NCBI GenBank assembly: GCA_015501605.1
Contig: JADNRZ010000001.1
Location: 1,860,001-1,924,000 of the forward strand
DNA: 64,000 nucleotides
DNA from: Panaeolus papilionaceus
Taxonomy: Eukaryota; Basidiomycota; Agaricomycetes; Agaricales
Reading direction: 5' to 3'
The notes under the pieces are model-generated. The model ran no database searches. It was not told the DNA's origin and saw nothing but the letters and a program-made list of their open reading frames with translations. The translations under genes and the position numbers were made by a program. Below, in pieces: positions 11,304 to 22,198 of the stretch; the first letter of the stretch is position 1, and every line of letters starts with the position of its first letter.

Positions 11304-13768
11304 ATGCGCAGGTTTGCTAAGGCTTTTGTCAAAGCTCGTGACAAAAAGACTTCAAACTCTTCCTCAGCCTCAGCAACAACGACGACGACTACAACAACTT
11401 CAATTATAACTACGACTATTGGTACTGCTTCGGACTCTTCAGCAACGTCAACTAGTAGTATAAAGTGTAACGAGTCTACAAAGAAACCTTCTTGGAAGTC
11501 GTGGCTAGGTCGTAGTCGCAAGCCAGCACCAGTTTGGACACCATCCCTACCAGTTGCAGAACCTCTAACACTGGTTATAGACGACGACGACGATGATGAC
11601 TCCTCTGAACTTTCAACCCCCTTTTCTTCAATTCTTGACCCAGACCTTGCTAAAGGGAACTTTAGGAGGATTGTCAGTGTGGCTTTAGATCATTCTCATA
11701 CCTCACCTTCACCGTTTGTTCAACCGAGTCATGGTCCCCTTTTTCCCCGGTCCATAAACTCACCAAACTTACTCTCCCCTTCAAAGTCACTCTTATCAGG
11801 AATTCAAAGGCGTCAACTCCTTTCTCGTTTGGAGTCTCAAGTCGATGTTTCGTCCATTCTACCTTTTGCAGTCAAGCAACCACCATCCATCCCTGCTTCC
11901 CACCCCTCGCCTAATGACATCTCCTTACCTCCTTCTGATGTAAAGCTTTCCTCAGCTAGTTTGGGTATTCAACGTTGGATAAACCGCCCTTGCTTTGAGG
12001 ATAGATATGTCGTACATCTGCCCTTTGAGGATGGCCAAGTCGACACTCATCCAGTCACAGCTTCTTCATTGGCTATCGCCGCACTCGAGTATTCCGAACA
12101 TCTCGATGTTATGGCAGATCCTGATTTCGACCAACCACCCTCGAAACATGGGAACGACTACTCACCTCCTCCGCCTTCCACGTCTCACGCGTCTCTATCC
12201 GAATCCTCTTCCTTGACAGGTATTTTTGTTTTTTCTATTTTTCTCCCCTACACCCCCTTCTTCTTTTCCCTCGTGGTCTTCATTGACTCATGTCCATTTC
12301 CTTTTTCATAGCTTCAACCCGAAGTAACACCTCGTACACCACGGCCCCCTCTCCCCTCCGAAATCAGCACAGTCCGCCACCTCATACTCCAACTGTCCAC
12401 CAACCGACTGCCGATCAGTCAAAATCTCAACCTGCCATCAAGAGCACTGTTAAACGCGTCGTTCGATTCGCTGAGGATGACAGTGATGGCGAGGACGGTC
12501 TTCCTCTCCATATTGTTCGCATGAAAAAGAAGCGAGAACAGAAGGCCCAATTCTTGAGACAGGAGCAGTTGCAACGTGCCAAACAGCAAGAGGAGGAACG
12601 GGGAAGACGAGAACAAGAAGCTGTTGAGAGGGAAAAGATACGACTTGAAGCTGAAATGGAGAGAAAGGCAAGAGAGAAGGAACGAATTGAGAGGGAAAAG
12701 GCCCTTTATGCAGAAACTGTGGCAGCGGCGAGGATGAGAAGGGAAATGCAACGTGCAGGAACGAGTTTTACTTCAAATACGACAAACTCTTCAAGTCCCC
12801 TTGTTCCTTCAACTTCTTTCACTTCCTTGAAGGATTCTGAACGTAATAAGCCACCGCCGGATTCAAAAAGGTTTTCTTCTTCCAGGAGCTCATTTCGTGA
12901 TCCTTCCCCGAGTTTGCCAATCCCGCGGAGAGAACCTTCTGATTCTGCTCTTCATCTTTCAACTCCTCCATTGTGGTCAAATTATTTGACCGACTCTTCA
13001 CCATCCAGTTCACGCCCACCCAGTCTCAGTCATTCTCCTGTTTCTCCAACATATGGTCCCCATTCACGTCCTCCTTCGACCTACTCGGCTCATAGCTCTT
13101 CCTCCGAAGATGCCCGTCGTGGTGGAAGTAGGCGAAACTCAGCAGCGAACTCAATGCCCACTGCATTGGGTTCTGCTGGTAGCAACTCGTCCTTCCATTT
13201 GCCACCCATGATGGGTTATCCGACTTGGATACCCAGTGGTTACATTCAACCCGTACCCTCCTTCTTAGAATACCCCCACGACATGCCCCTCCTCCCTCCT
13301 ACGGCTCCCTTTATGAAGCACGACAAGAGATCCCGCAATTCCTCTCCAGGAGGAAACTCGACGTCCTCTGGATCTCGACGAGGATCCTTCAACTCTAGCA
13401 CAGATCGCTTGGACAGACCCCCGAATGCTCGCGCTGCTTCCAACCCAGTCCCACGCCGCGATGGCTCAACATCTGGCCACAGTCGCCAACCAAGTGGTGA
13501 CTCTTCCCGTTCCCAATCAACACAAGCGAGGCCGCCCAATCCCACCCATAAGTCGCAGCCAGTGATATCTAGAGGCCGTTCCTCGTTGCCGCCTTCCCAT
13601 TCCCAAAATCAGTACTTGCAAGCGCCGAGTCCCTGGTCCGCGTTGCCCTCGCAATTCGGAACACTGCCAACTTCCATGCCATGGTCGTCTTCCCAGATGA
13701 GGCAAAGTCAATCGCAGAGTACAGGTGGGAAGCAAAGGAGACAACAAACGTATCCTCTCGTCTCATGA
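11304..13768 (+). CDS. Long disordered Ser/Pro-rich protein of unknown function
   Basis: I do not recognise this gene. The start ATG at 11304 opens a basic N-terminus (MRRFAKAFVKARDKKT), then Ser/Thr runs including eight Thr, an acidic DDDDDDDS patch and proline-rich text. One intron (about 12220-12310, GTATTT to TCATAG) joins SSLT to ASTRSNTSYT with the frame intact. A distinctive block follows: KSTVKRVVRFAEDDSDGEDG, LPLHIVRMKKKREQKAQFLR. It leads into a charged helical segment (QLQRAKQQEEERGRREQE) of 80-90 residues that is likely coiled coil. The remainder is Ser/Pro/Arg-rich to the TGA at 13768, about 790 residues in all. RVVRF fits the RVxF docking motif for protein phosphatase 1, so a scaffold or regulatory role is possible. 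That is inference only. Confidence 0.75.
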
Positions 13769-15020
13769 CGCAGTATTTTAAAAAATACTGGGAACATTAT
13801 GCACATGCTTGGGATTAAGGTTATGGATAGAGGTGTCGTTTTGCTTTTGTAGTGTTGGAGTAATGGGGATTCCGTGCAAGAGTGTTGCAAGCACGCAAGT
13901 CCATACTTGCGACGAACAAATTTGTTGCCCAGTCATTCTTGCTGCATACCTCTTGTCGAGGGATGACTTTACTGGGAAACTCGCTTTTCATTTCGCGGCT
14001 CTCTAATCCCTCACTATTTGTCCTCTTTGCTCTTTTCTTCTGCATTGACCTTGTCTCTGATACTGCGTTTTTTACGCAACCGACAATCTTTTAATTTTAC
14101 CCTTTCCTTGTTTTTCCGTCTTGGATTCTATGGACTTTATAGGTGCACATAACATTGTCACTCTTCATGCCTTCTTTATGATAACATACCACATCGTACT
14201 CAACCATCATCATATTCATATTCATTGCAATTTAGTACTATAGCTTTTCTCTTGATCACGTTCAGTCTGTTTATCTACAACCCTTACCCTACATATATCC
14301 CCTTTCCCCCTGTCTCACTCCTCCACCTCTTAACTTATTACCCCTTTCCCGATAATTACCTATTCCCCAGTTCCCTATTCATGTGCAGTAACATGACACT
14401 TCTTCGGCAACCCGCTCTGCCTTGCCAATCATGAAGATTGGCATCCTCGCATTATGTACATACTCCTCCTATCCTTCCCCTGCTGTTTTATTTGTTGTTG
14501 TCAAAACGCTCCTTCCTTTTTCTCTTATCAATTGGAGGTTCGTTTATTAGATCAATGTACACTTCTGACTTTGATGCAATGGAAATCGATAACTGTTATG
14601 TCAGTGACCGTACTCGGCGTCATGTAGCCTACATATGCGCTTCAGAAGCTCTAGACTTTGTGGATGAACAAGGATTGGTCATGCCTGTGAAGGCGGCGTT
14701 TTTTTTCACCGTGTCGCGTGCTCACCCTTCCAAGTGCCAAACTGTCAAGCATGGCGACACGAGGCGTAGGGTAGAGCATGGCTGTGGAGCACGATTGTGT
14801 CCCAAATCTGCGGTTTCCTTCATGATCTCCGCAGTCTGCATGGATTGGCATAGGTTGCACTACCAAATAAATCTGATTTCCCGCCCAGAATACTTCAGGC
14901 TGAGGGCCACGTCACTATCAAATACCCTGTACTTATTATTGGTGCAGTAGAACATACGGTTAATTTTGGCCTTGAAGTATGGCACCACTAAACTAAATGG
15001 CCTTCAACGGCCTAAGGCAA
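13769..15020. other. Convergent intergenic region, 1.25 kb, no gene supported
   Basis: This lies between the stops of two convergent genes. A 20-bp near-perfect palindrome (13771-13790, CAGTATTTTA facing AAAAATACTG) sits just after the stop at 13768. From about 14000 to 14440 the plus strand is pyrimidine-rich with many CT and TTTC runs. An open frame at 14438-14950 starts in this tract and shows no domain, so I do not call it. The region probably consists of two 3' UTRs plus spacer. Confidence 0.45.
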
Positions 15021-16255
15021 TCATTTTCTTTCCTCCCCATCATTCGAAAGCTCAGTGCTATTTTGTGAAGCCGACTGTGTTTCGACGCGTCCCTCCGCCA
15101 GCTTCTGAGACTTGCTAATCTCGGTGAGGAGATGAATGGCTTGTAGTGGGTATTCCAGCTCTGTCAATAATTTTGAGTGAATCTTCTCGCGTACAGCAGC
15201 GACAGATTCAATGGATGGGCTTTGTATGATCATATCCGTAATCTCTTGTCTGTGTTCTGTGAGCAATTGCTTGATAGCCTTATTCGCCATGTCTTTCCAA
15301 TCGTCGGGATTCATTCTCATTGCAGGCATGATGGCCCAATGGGCGTTCTCGACGACGTGGGAATGCTCGGTTTCGACTTGGTGAAAACGCCAGCGACAGT
15401 CCTTGTATGCATGCATCGCTCGTGCCAGGGTTTTAGAGGCCTGAAGGTGATATCAATGGTTACTTTATGCTATTCTTACGACTCAGCATGGTGGGATAGG
15501 AAGCGGTTCATGCGTACCTCTTCTAAGTCGGTGGTATCAGGGCCGTCTACCGCTCTGGTGGTAGCTGGCGCTTTTGAATTCAACGCCATCCACTTTTGAG
15601 CACCTTGCCTACTTCGAAACGATTCAAGACTCTTCCTTGGACCAACTCTACATTGGCTCGTTTCTTCTTCAATAGTTTTTTCGATTGCTACCAGTTGTTG
15701 GAGGATGCTCGAGGTCTGATTTGACAGTCTCTCAAATGATCCATGTGTCTTCCCAGCGGGTGGGTCGTTCATTGATAGTTTATCCTCGATACACTTTTCT
15801 TTCTTTGAGCATTTAGGCAGGACTCCTTCTGTTTGCGCCTTAATCATCCATGTCCTTGTTTTGGTAGTCCAAGACATCAAATTTTCGGTGTATGAGCAGA
15901 GAAGTCCATAGTCTGCTGGGGGGTAGAATGCCGAAATATCGCTTTTCTTTGTTTCTGGGAAAGTGGTAAGCCTTCTCAAAGCAGCATCGCATGCGGCCTA
16001 TTCCATGCATATACTATCATTAGAAATTATAATAACGAATGTCGTGATGCTACACACCTCTTCCTGCTTGAGTGTTTCGGGTGCTTTCTCTTCGAGCTCG
16101 AATTCATCCTCTTTGTGTCTTTGTATTTCTTCGTGAGCATCCAATGCCTGAATCAAAAGACTGAAGAATGTGAATTGCTGGCATGCAAAGGAAAAGTCTA
16201 TCTGTGCTCACTCCAGAACGTGGGCTCGAAATTTGGGGACAGGATTCGGCAACAT
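15021..16255 (-). CDS. Helical protein of unknown function
   Basis: I do not recognise this family. The model starts at the ATG at 16253-16255 (MLPNPVPKFRAHVL). An intron of about 51 nt (GTGAGC...TTCAG) then joins to DLLIQALDAHEEIQRHKEDE with the frame preserved. A second intron joins KQEE to AACDAALRRLTTFPETKKSD, and a third (GTACGC...TTCAG) joins DLEE to ASKTLARAMHAYKDC. The product of about 345 residues is mostly predicted helix, rich in Glu/Lys/Gln, with no signal peptide or membrane segment. Landmarks are HWAIMPAMRMNPDDWKDM near the middle of the last exon and a Ser/Asn-rich acidic tail. Intron phases are consistent throughout, which supports a real gene. It lies head-to-tail downstream of the coiled-coil gene at 16681-17191. 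Confidence 0.65.
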
Positions 16256-16680
16256 GAAATTGTAGTGAGGCCTAGTGTGGCGTACTCTCTTTTTCTCGTT
16301 GGTCTTTGACTCGATGATTGGTCACTTCCGGATAACGAATTTTCGTTCGAACTTGAACTTAACTTTACCGCACCGGGAGCTTATGTTTTCCCGATCTTTC
16401 GAAGCCGACTCAAGTGTCATAGATAGATCACCGGCAAGGATCATCTAGTGCACAGTTGTATATAGAAAGATGTATCCTAGTACCTCCTACTTGTCATTCG
16501 ATTGTGACTTCCTTTCGAAAGTTTCTCTCTACTTTGAATAAATAACTATGAAGATTGACCAAAACGGCAGAAGAGCTCGTTATAGAGGTCAAGATATAAG
16601 AGTGCCAGCTGCAAATGTATGTTCATCATCACTGCGAGGGAACACATGATATCGAGCCCGTTCCAACATAAGTTGATCTT
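16256..16680. other. Intergenic region between two tandem minus-strand genes
   Basis: About 425 bp upstream of the helical-protein gene and downstream of the coiled-coil gene. I see no repeat, RNA gene or clear regulatory motif. Confidence 0.4.
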
Positions 16681-17191
16681 TCAAAGGTACACCCCATCAT
16701 CGTTGCCATCTGCCAACACCGCATCAGCTGTACTCTCTTCGGTTGACCCCCGGGAACTAGGATTATTTGACAGATTACTTTGAGCAGGAGTCGAGTAATG
16801 GCTCTCAGACACCACACCCTTTCCCCTAAGCGCCATCTCTAAGATCGTTATCCTTTCCTGCTGAGAGGCACTGTTGTTGCTTAGTCTTTGCTGCGTTCTA
16901 GCAAAGAAATATTGGTCACACATTACAGTCTTATTTTCTTCAAACGCTTGTGATATCTCTGGATCGGCTGCTCCGGGTTGATTTAGCACTTTCTCAAGGA
17001 TCGATTGAGTGCTTTGCAGACGCTGGATTGAATTGCGAAGGCGAGCAATTTCTGCATGTCATCGCGCTATTAAGGGATTGAAATTTTGAGTAAACAGACA
17101 ACCTGTTCAGACCTTCTGATATTACTGGGACATCGAGGGCAATGGCTTCTGTAAGAGTAAACGGTTGAATATAACGTGGTTTGTAATCCAT
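16681..17191 (-). CDS. Small coiled-coil protein of unknown function
   Basis: The ATG at 17189-17191 gives MDYKPRYIQPFTLTEAIALD, then an intron joins VPVISE to EIARLRNSIQRLQSTQ. A second intron (GTGTGACC...TCTCAACAG region) joins ENKTV to IASQQERITILEMALRGKG. The result is about 150 residues with two helical, heptad-like segments (IARLRNSIQRL and QQERITILEMAL), separated by a DPEISQAFEEN turn. A Ser/Asn-rich tail ends at the TGA (16681-16683). Intron phases are consistent and both splice sites are canonical. The EEI.RL...L..TQ..L / EN..VI.SQ..RI..L pattern looks like a conserved small fungal protein, but I cannot name it. It lies in tandem between the SDT1-type gene and the helical-protein gene. 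Confidence 0.65.
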
Positions 17192-17374
17192 GGTGATAAT
17201 CAGGAAGAAGAGGCGATTCGGATTATGGACTCAGTGCCTGAAGTTTAAGTCAATTACATGTTACGTCATCGTACGAGGGACTGTAGGATGTATATATTGC
17301 ACACAACTCCTGCTACGGATACAATTGTATGCATGGGTATTGCAAGTTACAAGCATAGGAAGTGAATAGATGTA

Positions 17375-18405
17375 CTAATTCTTGAAAATTTCGGGCCAAA
17401 TTTGTCTTAATTCCTCCAGGGTTTGAATACTGATAACATCATTGTCGACAGCTCCGGGTTCCCGTTCGTCATCGATTTCTTTGATCCTACCGCCTTCCAT
17501 AGCCTCGAGTCCCCGTTCACAAAAGTGGACGCAATGTTTCCAGCCTTGCGCACAAGCAGCATCCACATTCATCCTGTTATCATCAATGAAGTAGCACTTC
17601 GATGGGTCAGTCATTCCAGCTTGCTTCATCGCCTGAAAGCCAGATATCAGAATTGGTTACAATACATATAAGCTTGATTACTGCGCACCATTTGATAAAA
17701 CTCTGGCTCCGGTTTACAAACGAAATCTTTGACGACATAATCGCAATAGACTAGGCCGTCAATGAGATCATCCAGCTTGAGAATTCGCAACACACGGTCG
17801 GCATGCTAAAGAATCCTCAGTCGTTATCCTTTCGTACACCACATTTTAAAGAGCTTACATTACGATAAGCATTTGTTAATGCCCATACACGTGCCTTACT
17901 CCTGTCGATATCTTGGAAGAGTTTCCGTAACTGTGGGTTATATTGAATCATGTCTTCGAGAGGTAACGAGCCATCACACTTGCGGTCGAAGTCTAGGGGA
18001 TCTAGAATGAATGTTAAGTTTATAGCAAGTCGTGTGTCGATATTTTTAAGAGTACGCTACCGACGTCGTGATGACGAGTCAGTCCTCGAAGTGCCAGGCC
18101 GTACTGGGTGTAATACTTGAGGTGGAGCTCTGATGCCTCTTCATGCCCCAGCCCAAGATCAACAAAGTATGCTTTATGAAAGCAGGATAGTCAGCCTTGA
18201 GTGCCAAGTAAATAGATTAAACCATCCAATACCATGAATACGCGTCCCCATCTCCTGCGAGATCTTGGAACTGGCAGAATAGAGTGTGTTGTCTATATCA
18301 AACCAAACGATAACGCGATCATCTATTAAAATGTTCAGCTTCGATACAAATTTTAATTATATTTTATATTTATTTACCTGATGGTTTGCCTGTGTCAGAG
18401 CTCAT
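17375..18405 (-). CDS. SDT1: HAD-family pyrimidine/nucleotide 5'-nucleotidase, Sdt1/Phm8 type
   Basis: A haloacid-dehalogenase-type phosphatase that in yeast (Sdt1, Phm8) dephosphorylates nucleoside monophosphates. The start is the ATG at 18403-18405 (MSSDTGKPSD, then an intron within the next codons). HAD motif I is WFDIDNTLYS. The cap domain carries SSKISQEMGTRIHAYF, the Sdt1-type helix, and LTRHHDVDPLDFDR. Motif II is ALTNAY, motif III lies around KPEPEFYQ, and motif IV is CYFIDDNRMN. The protein ends PEIFKN. Five or more introns break the gene. All catalytic acids and the motif III Lys are present. Sdt1 and Phm8 are paralogous in yeast, so the symbol marks the family rather than proven orthology. 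It is divergent from eL6. Confidence 0.85.
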
Positions 18406-18713
18406 GACTGTTGGAGTGCAAGGTAGATGATGTCCTCGATGCAGAGGTTCGGCGCGAACGTAGATGTCATATTTAGTTTAGATCATTTACTTAGCACTTG
18501 TCTTATCTAATCTGTTTAAAAATAGGGGGTTGTTTACACTCATCATTATTTCGGCAATCACCGGACAACTGTGCAGCTTTCAAGCCACAACTACGAACCA
18601 AATACAGACTTAGTACACCATTATCGGCATCGGCCTCGACGACCTCAAGAACGCAAGGTATGCGCTCATAATGATCTCGAAAGCTATCCAACCGTTTGAC
18701 AGCAGTCCTTAGA
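18406..18713. promoter_or_regulatory. Divergent promoter and 5' UTR intron of the eL6 gene
   Basis: Between the SDT1-type and eL6 starts. A well-formed intron (donor GTATGC at 18658, acceptor TTAG at 18712) ends one base before the eL6 ATG, so the 5' UTR is spliced. The leader before it is pyrimidine- and CGA-rich. No TATA box stands out. Confidence 0.55.
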
Positions 18714-19480
18714 ATGGCCAGAAGTAAACAAATTGTTCCCGGCGTTGGACGCTTGTCGCGTTCTCAAGTTTTCGCTGCCCGTGGTCTCTACAAGGGCCAA
18801 AAAACAACAACCAAGACTGCTGAGGCTGCTAAGCCCGAGGTTGTGGAGAAAGCCATTGGTGGCGACAAAAACGGTGGAAAGCGTCTTGTTCCCACCTCAA
18901 AAGCTCCTCGTTTCTACCCCGCCGAGGATGTTCGTCAACCCAAGAAGAGCCGCAAGGCCACCCATGCCCCCACTCTCCGTTCGACCATCACCCCCGGTAC
19001 TATCTTGATTCTGCTGGCAGGACGCTTCAGGGGGAAGCGCGTTGTTTTCTTGAAGCAGTTGGAGAGTGGATTGTTGTTGGTTACTGGACCTTACAAGGTT
19101 AACGGTGTTCCTCTGCGAAGGGTTAACCAGGCCTATGTTATTGCTACATCTACCAAAGTCGACGTCTCTAGTCTCAAGGTGTGCACATCACGTCGTTTTT
19201 CTCGTAGTAAACCTAACAGGTGAAATAGGTTGATGAGAAGTTCAACGACACCTACTTCGCCAAGCCCTCTACCAAGGCTACCCGTTCAGCAGAGGAGGAG
19301 TTCTTCGAGAACGGCAAGGCCAAGGAGAAGCAGCCCCTTTCCGCGTCCAAGGTTGCTGACCAGAAGGCTGTTGATGCTACCCTTCTTGCTTCAATTAAGA
19401 AGACCGAAAACCTTTCCAAATACCTCAAGGCCAGCTGGGGGCTGTCGAAGGGCCAGTTCCCTCATCAACTTGTCTTTTAA
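18714..19480 (+). CDS. RPL6: 60S ribosomal protein eL6
   Basis: A component of the large ribosomal subunit. The ATG at 18714 opens [20 protein letters not shown]. Then come [11 protein letters not shown], a basic linker and [25 protein letters not shown], the KOW-like core of eL6. [26 protein letters not shown] follows. One intron (about 19179-19228) joins VSSLK to [12 protein letters not shown], and the protein ends [13 protein letters not shown] at the TAA (19478-19480). An in-frame TTG 18 bases upstream lies in the 5' UTR intron and is not a start. The length of about 235 residues fits fungal eL6. Codon use is strongly biased, as expected for a highly expressed gene. Confidence 0.96.
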
Positions 19481-19791
19481 GTTTTGGTCACTTTTTTGCG
19501 GAGGTGGGCCACGAGGTCGGGTCGTCTTTAGGATTATTTGTATGCATCATGCGCTTTTACTCGATTCCTCTATGCACAATAAAAATCCTTACATCACGAA
19601 TGTTTATGGGCGAAGATTTAATTGTGCGGACTTGGATTTAGAGAGATTAGTGTGATATCTATGATGATGATGTTCAGTTTATTGTGTAATAAAAGTAAAG
19701 TGTATTGTTTTTTTAATAAACCGTCGGATAAAAACACATAAAAATAGACGGAATTACTGAGATTTCTTTTCTGGGTAAACTAGGAACCTAC
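19481..19791. other. Spacer between eL6 and COX18
   Basis: About 310 bp between two plus-strand genes. It should contain the eL6 3' UTR, with AATAAAA-like signals near 19578 and 19688, and the short COX18 promoter. No other feature is seen. Confidence 0.45.
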
Positions 19792-20903
19792 ATGTTTGCT
19801 CTTACGCGAGCGCGTCCATCTTCGGGCGTCCTCAACACCCTTCATCCTTCTATACGTCGTCAAAATATTCCCTGTCGTCGTTTCTCTCTGTTAAATATCT
19901 ATAATGAATCCATTCTAAAGGTAGGAGAAGGCTTCCTAGACCTGTCTCTAGCTCTCCCGATACCACCCTCTTTGCCGCCTTACTCGACGACTATAATTCT
20001 GTTTGCTGCCGTTTCGCGTATTGCTCTTTTCCCAATAACATTATGGGTGGGTTTACTATCTTCAAAAGCAATTACTATCACCTAACATATTATATTATAG
20101 GGCTGGAATCGGTTGCGGAGGCTGGAGGATCATGTCATTCCTGAGCTAAAGCGTCTCAAGCCGCAGATCGCAGACCGTGTATTTCAAGAGATGAAGGCAG
20201 CAAATATGAGGGGGGAAAGGAATTCTCTCATAAAATATCATCAGGATAGAGTGACAAAAATTGCAAGTCGCGCTCATCTCTTCATTTGGCATAGGTTGCT
20301 GAACTTGCATCACAGCTTGTCACCAAGAAGAAAAAACTTTTCGATCAATACCGCTGCAGTCCTGGTCCAGCAATCTGGATTCCTCCCCTATCACAAGTTC
20401 CTGTGTTTCTGACATTTTCTGTGGCCATGTCTCGACTTTCTATGGACCCCACACCATTCGATTCTGAGAGCTTCTTAACGCTCACAACTCTATCCCACCC
20501 GGATCCCACTATGGCACTCCCAATTGCGTTGGGATTTCTTACCATGGCTCAAATAGAATCCGGAAACTGGTTCTTGAAGGCCACAGAGCGTACCTATACC
20601 CGAAACCCGGACGGGACTGAAGTGGTTAAAGAGGAACCATTTGTACTTCGAAAAACAGTTCTGCGGCTCCTCTCAGTTGCCAGAATAATTGTTGCAGCAG
20701 TGTCACCTGGTGTGCGTAACAATTACTTGAAAATGTGGTCCCAAGTTAATGTCTTCTTCCAGGCTGTAGCCTTATATTGGGTATCCTCTGCCACCTTTGC
20801 CCTGTTCCAGACTTGGGTGATGCATTACATCGACCTTAGACGATCTAAAAGAGCACTCCCAGCGTCATCACCAAAACAACAAACAACCAAACCACGCAAG
20901 TAG
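19792..20903 (+). CDS. COX18: Mitochondrial inner-membrane insertase Cox18 (Oxa1 family)
   Basis: Cox18 inserts the C-terminal tail of cytochrome oxidase subunit 2 across the mitochondrial inner membrane. The ATG at 19792 opens a basic, Ser-rich presequence (MFALTRARPSSGVLNTLHPS). Oxa1-family elements follow: PYSTTIILFAAVSRIALFPITLW, then after an intron the conserved basic loop (WNRLRRLEDHVIPELKRLKP). SPAIWIPPLSQVPVFLTFSV comes next, and later HPDPTMALPIALGFLTMAQIE. The final hydrophobic stretch is VNVFFQAVALYWVSSATFAL with a short basic C-terminus, ending at 20903. The short C-tail and spacing favour Cox18 over Oxa1, whose matrix tail is long. There are two or three introns. Confidence 0.87.
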
Positions 20904-21272
20904 CGTGAAGGGGCGAAAACTGGTGAGTCTTGCAAGCCGGCTGTCTGGGATGAAAACAACAGTGGTTTGAGGGAACCTTTCATTAATCCTCTCTGGATTG
21001 GAGGTATCCCATGATTCATTCTTGATCTAATATGACTTATCTTTCTCTGCTTCGCCTGCCACTATACTTTGTGCTGATGCTTTGTTGTATTCAGGGCACG
21101 TCTGTCAGCTGGCGGCTTGTGTCAATTATTTTATCCATAAAACTCTGGCACACCGTGCTACGATTAATAGAAACTAATTCATATACGAAGACCTAACTGG
21201 AATACAGGGTGATTGCTTCAAAGCAAGGGGTACAAAACGAGGATTTAAGTAGCCAACACGAAGTAATAATAT
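20904..21272. other. Convergent spacer between COX18 and CENP-A
   Basis: About 370 bp between two converging stops, probably both 3' UTRs. No open frame or repeat of interest is seen. Confidence 0.45.
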
Positions 21273-21939
21273 TTATGCAAGGCCGCCCCATGGGCCCCTG
21301 ATTCTGCGAGCAAGCTGAATGTCGCGGGTCATTAGCGTGACGCGCTTTGCGTGAATGGCACAGAGATTCCTAAAACACAGATCAGTATAAAGTACGGGTA
21401 GAAAGACGAGGTACATACGCATCCTCGAATAGATGAACCAAATACGCTTCTGTCGCTTCCTGTAACGCTAAGAGGGCAGAACTCTGCCACCGAAGTGATG
21501 CACTGTCTCGGAAATTTGTGTCTGTCGTCATTTCCTCCGTGATTTCGCGAACCTAACTGAATTAGCACATATCCAGATGTGTTAAAAGACTAAAACCACA
21601 TACCACACGGGAGAACGGCAGTTTCTGAAGCAATAAATCAGTGCTTTTCTGGTATTTCCTGATTTCCCTCAAAGCCACTGTCCCAGGCCGAAATCGCCTG
21701 GGTTTCTTAGCGGTTGCTGCTTCAGCTAGATTGACGCGTCAAATGAGATAGAAACTATATTCGAGTGTAATAAACATACCTTCTGACACTCTAGGTGCTC
21801 TGGGTGGTGCATGACCACCCGTGCTCTTTCTAGCGGTCGCCGTTTTCTTCTTTTTAGAAACGGGTGAAGGAGGATCTGAGTCGTTGGCAGGAGCTTTTCT
21901 CTTCCCAGAAGTGGAGCTTCTCTGCGCAGTCTGAGGCAT
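21273..21939 (-). CDS. Centromeric histone H3 variant CENP-A (Cse4/Cnp1)
   Basis: CENP-A replaces H3 in centromeric nucleosomes and defines the kinetochore site. The ATG at 21937-21939 opens a short basic tail ([20 protein letters not shown]) unlike canonical H3. It continues [14 protein letters not shown] and, after an intron, [20 protein letters not shown] and [19 protein letters not shown]. Loop 1 is long ([14 protein letters not shown]), a CENP-A hallmark, followed by [20 protein letters not shown]. Then come [27 protein letters not shown] and an extra C-terminal PWGGLA. There are three introns of about 50 nt. Canonical H3 has FKTDLRFQ in loop 1 and ends RIRGERA, so this is clearly the variant. 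An in-frame upstream Met at 22047 is possible but less likely. Confidence 0.93.
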
Positions 21940-22198
21940 CGAATGGTGTATAAATCTCAAATGTTCATAGAGAGAGCGGGAAGATGAACAAGCAAAAGCA
22001 ATGAAAGGTCGCTTCAACTCAGTTTCTCGTTTCAACTTTGTTTCCAAAAAAGGAAATCAAAGAGATGATTGATGCGTTCAAAGGCAGAGGCGTGACGAGA
22101 TAACGAGTTTGCCTTAAAACGATGCACACACCACCATTAGACGCGCAAACTATCCTTTCACTGCATCTTTCATTTTCATCCATACTCATCTAACAGAA
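21940..22198. promoter_or_regulatory. CENP-A / GFD2 bidirectional promoter
   Basis: Only 259 bp separate the divergent starts. ACGCGC at 22141-22146 fits the loose ACGCGN form of the MBF-bound MluI box. One degenerate site is weak evidence for S-phase control of CENP-A. Confidence 0.35.

Noticed and set aside
13771..13790. 20-bp palindrome right after a stop codon, resembling a terminator hairpin
   Set aside because: Intrinsic terminators do not operate for RNA polymerase II in fungi, and a short AT-rich palindrome is expected by chance.
14438..14950. Plus-strand open frame of 170 codons
   Set aside because: It begins in a pyrimidine-rich tract, has no domain or coding-like composition, and lies between two 3' ends.
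18696..18713. Upstream in-frame start extending eL6 by six residues
   Set aside because: The codon is TTG and lies inside the leader intron; the ATG at 18714 follows the acceptor directly.
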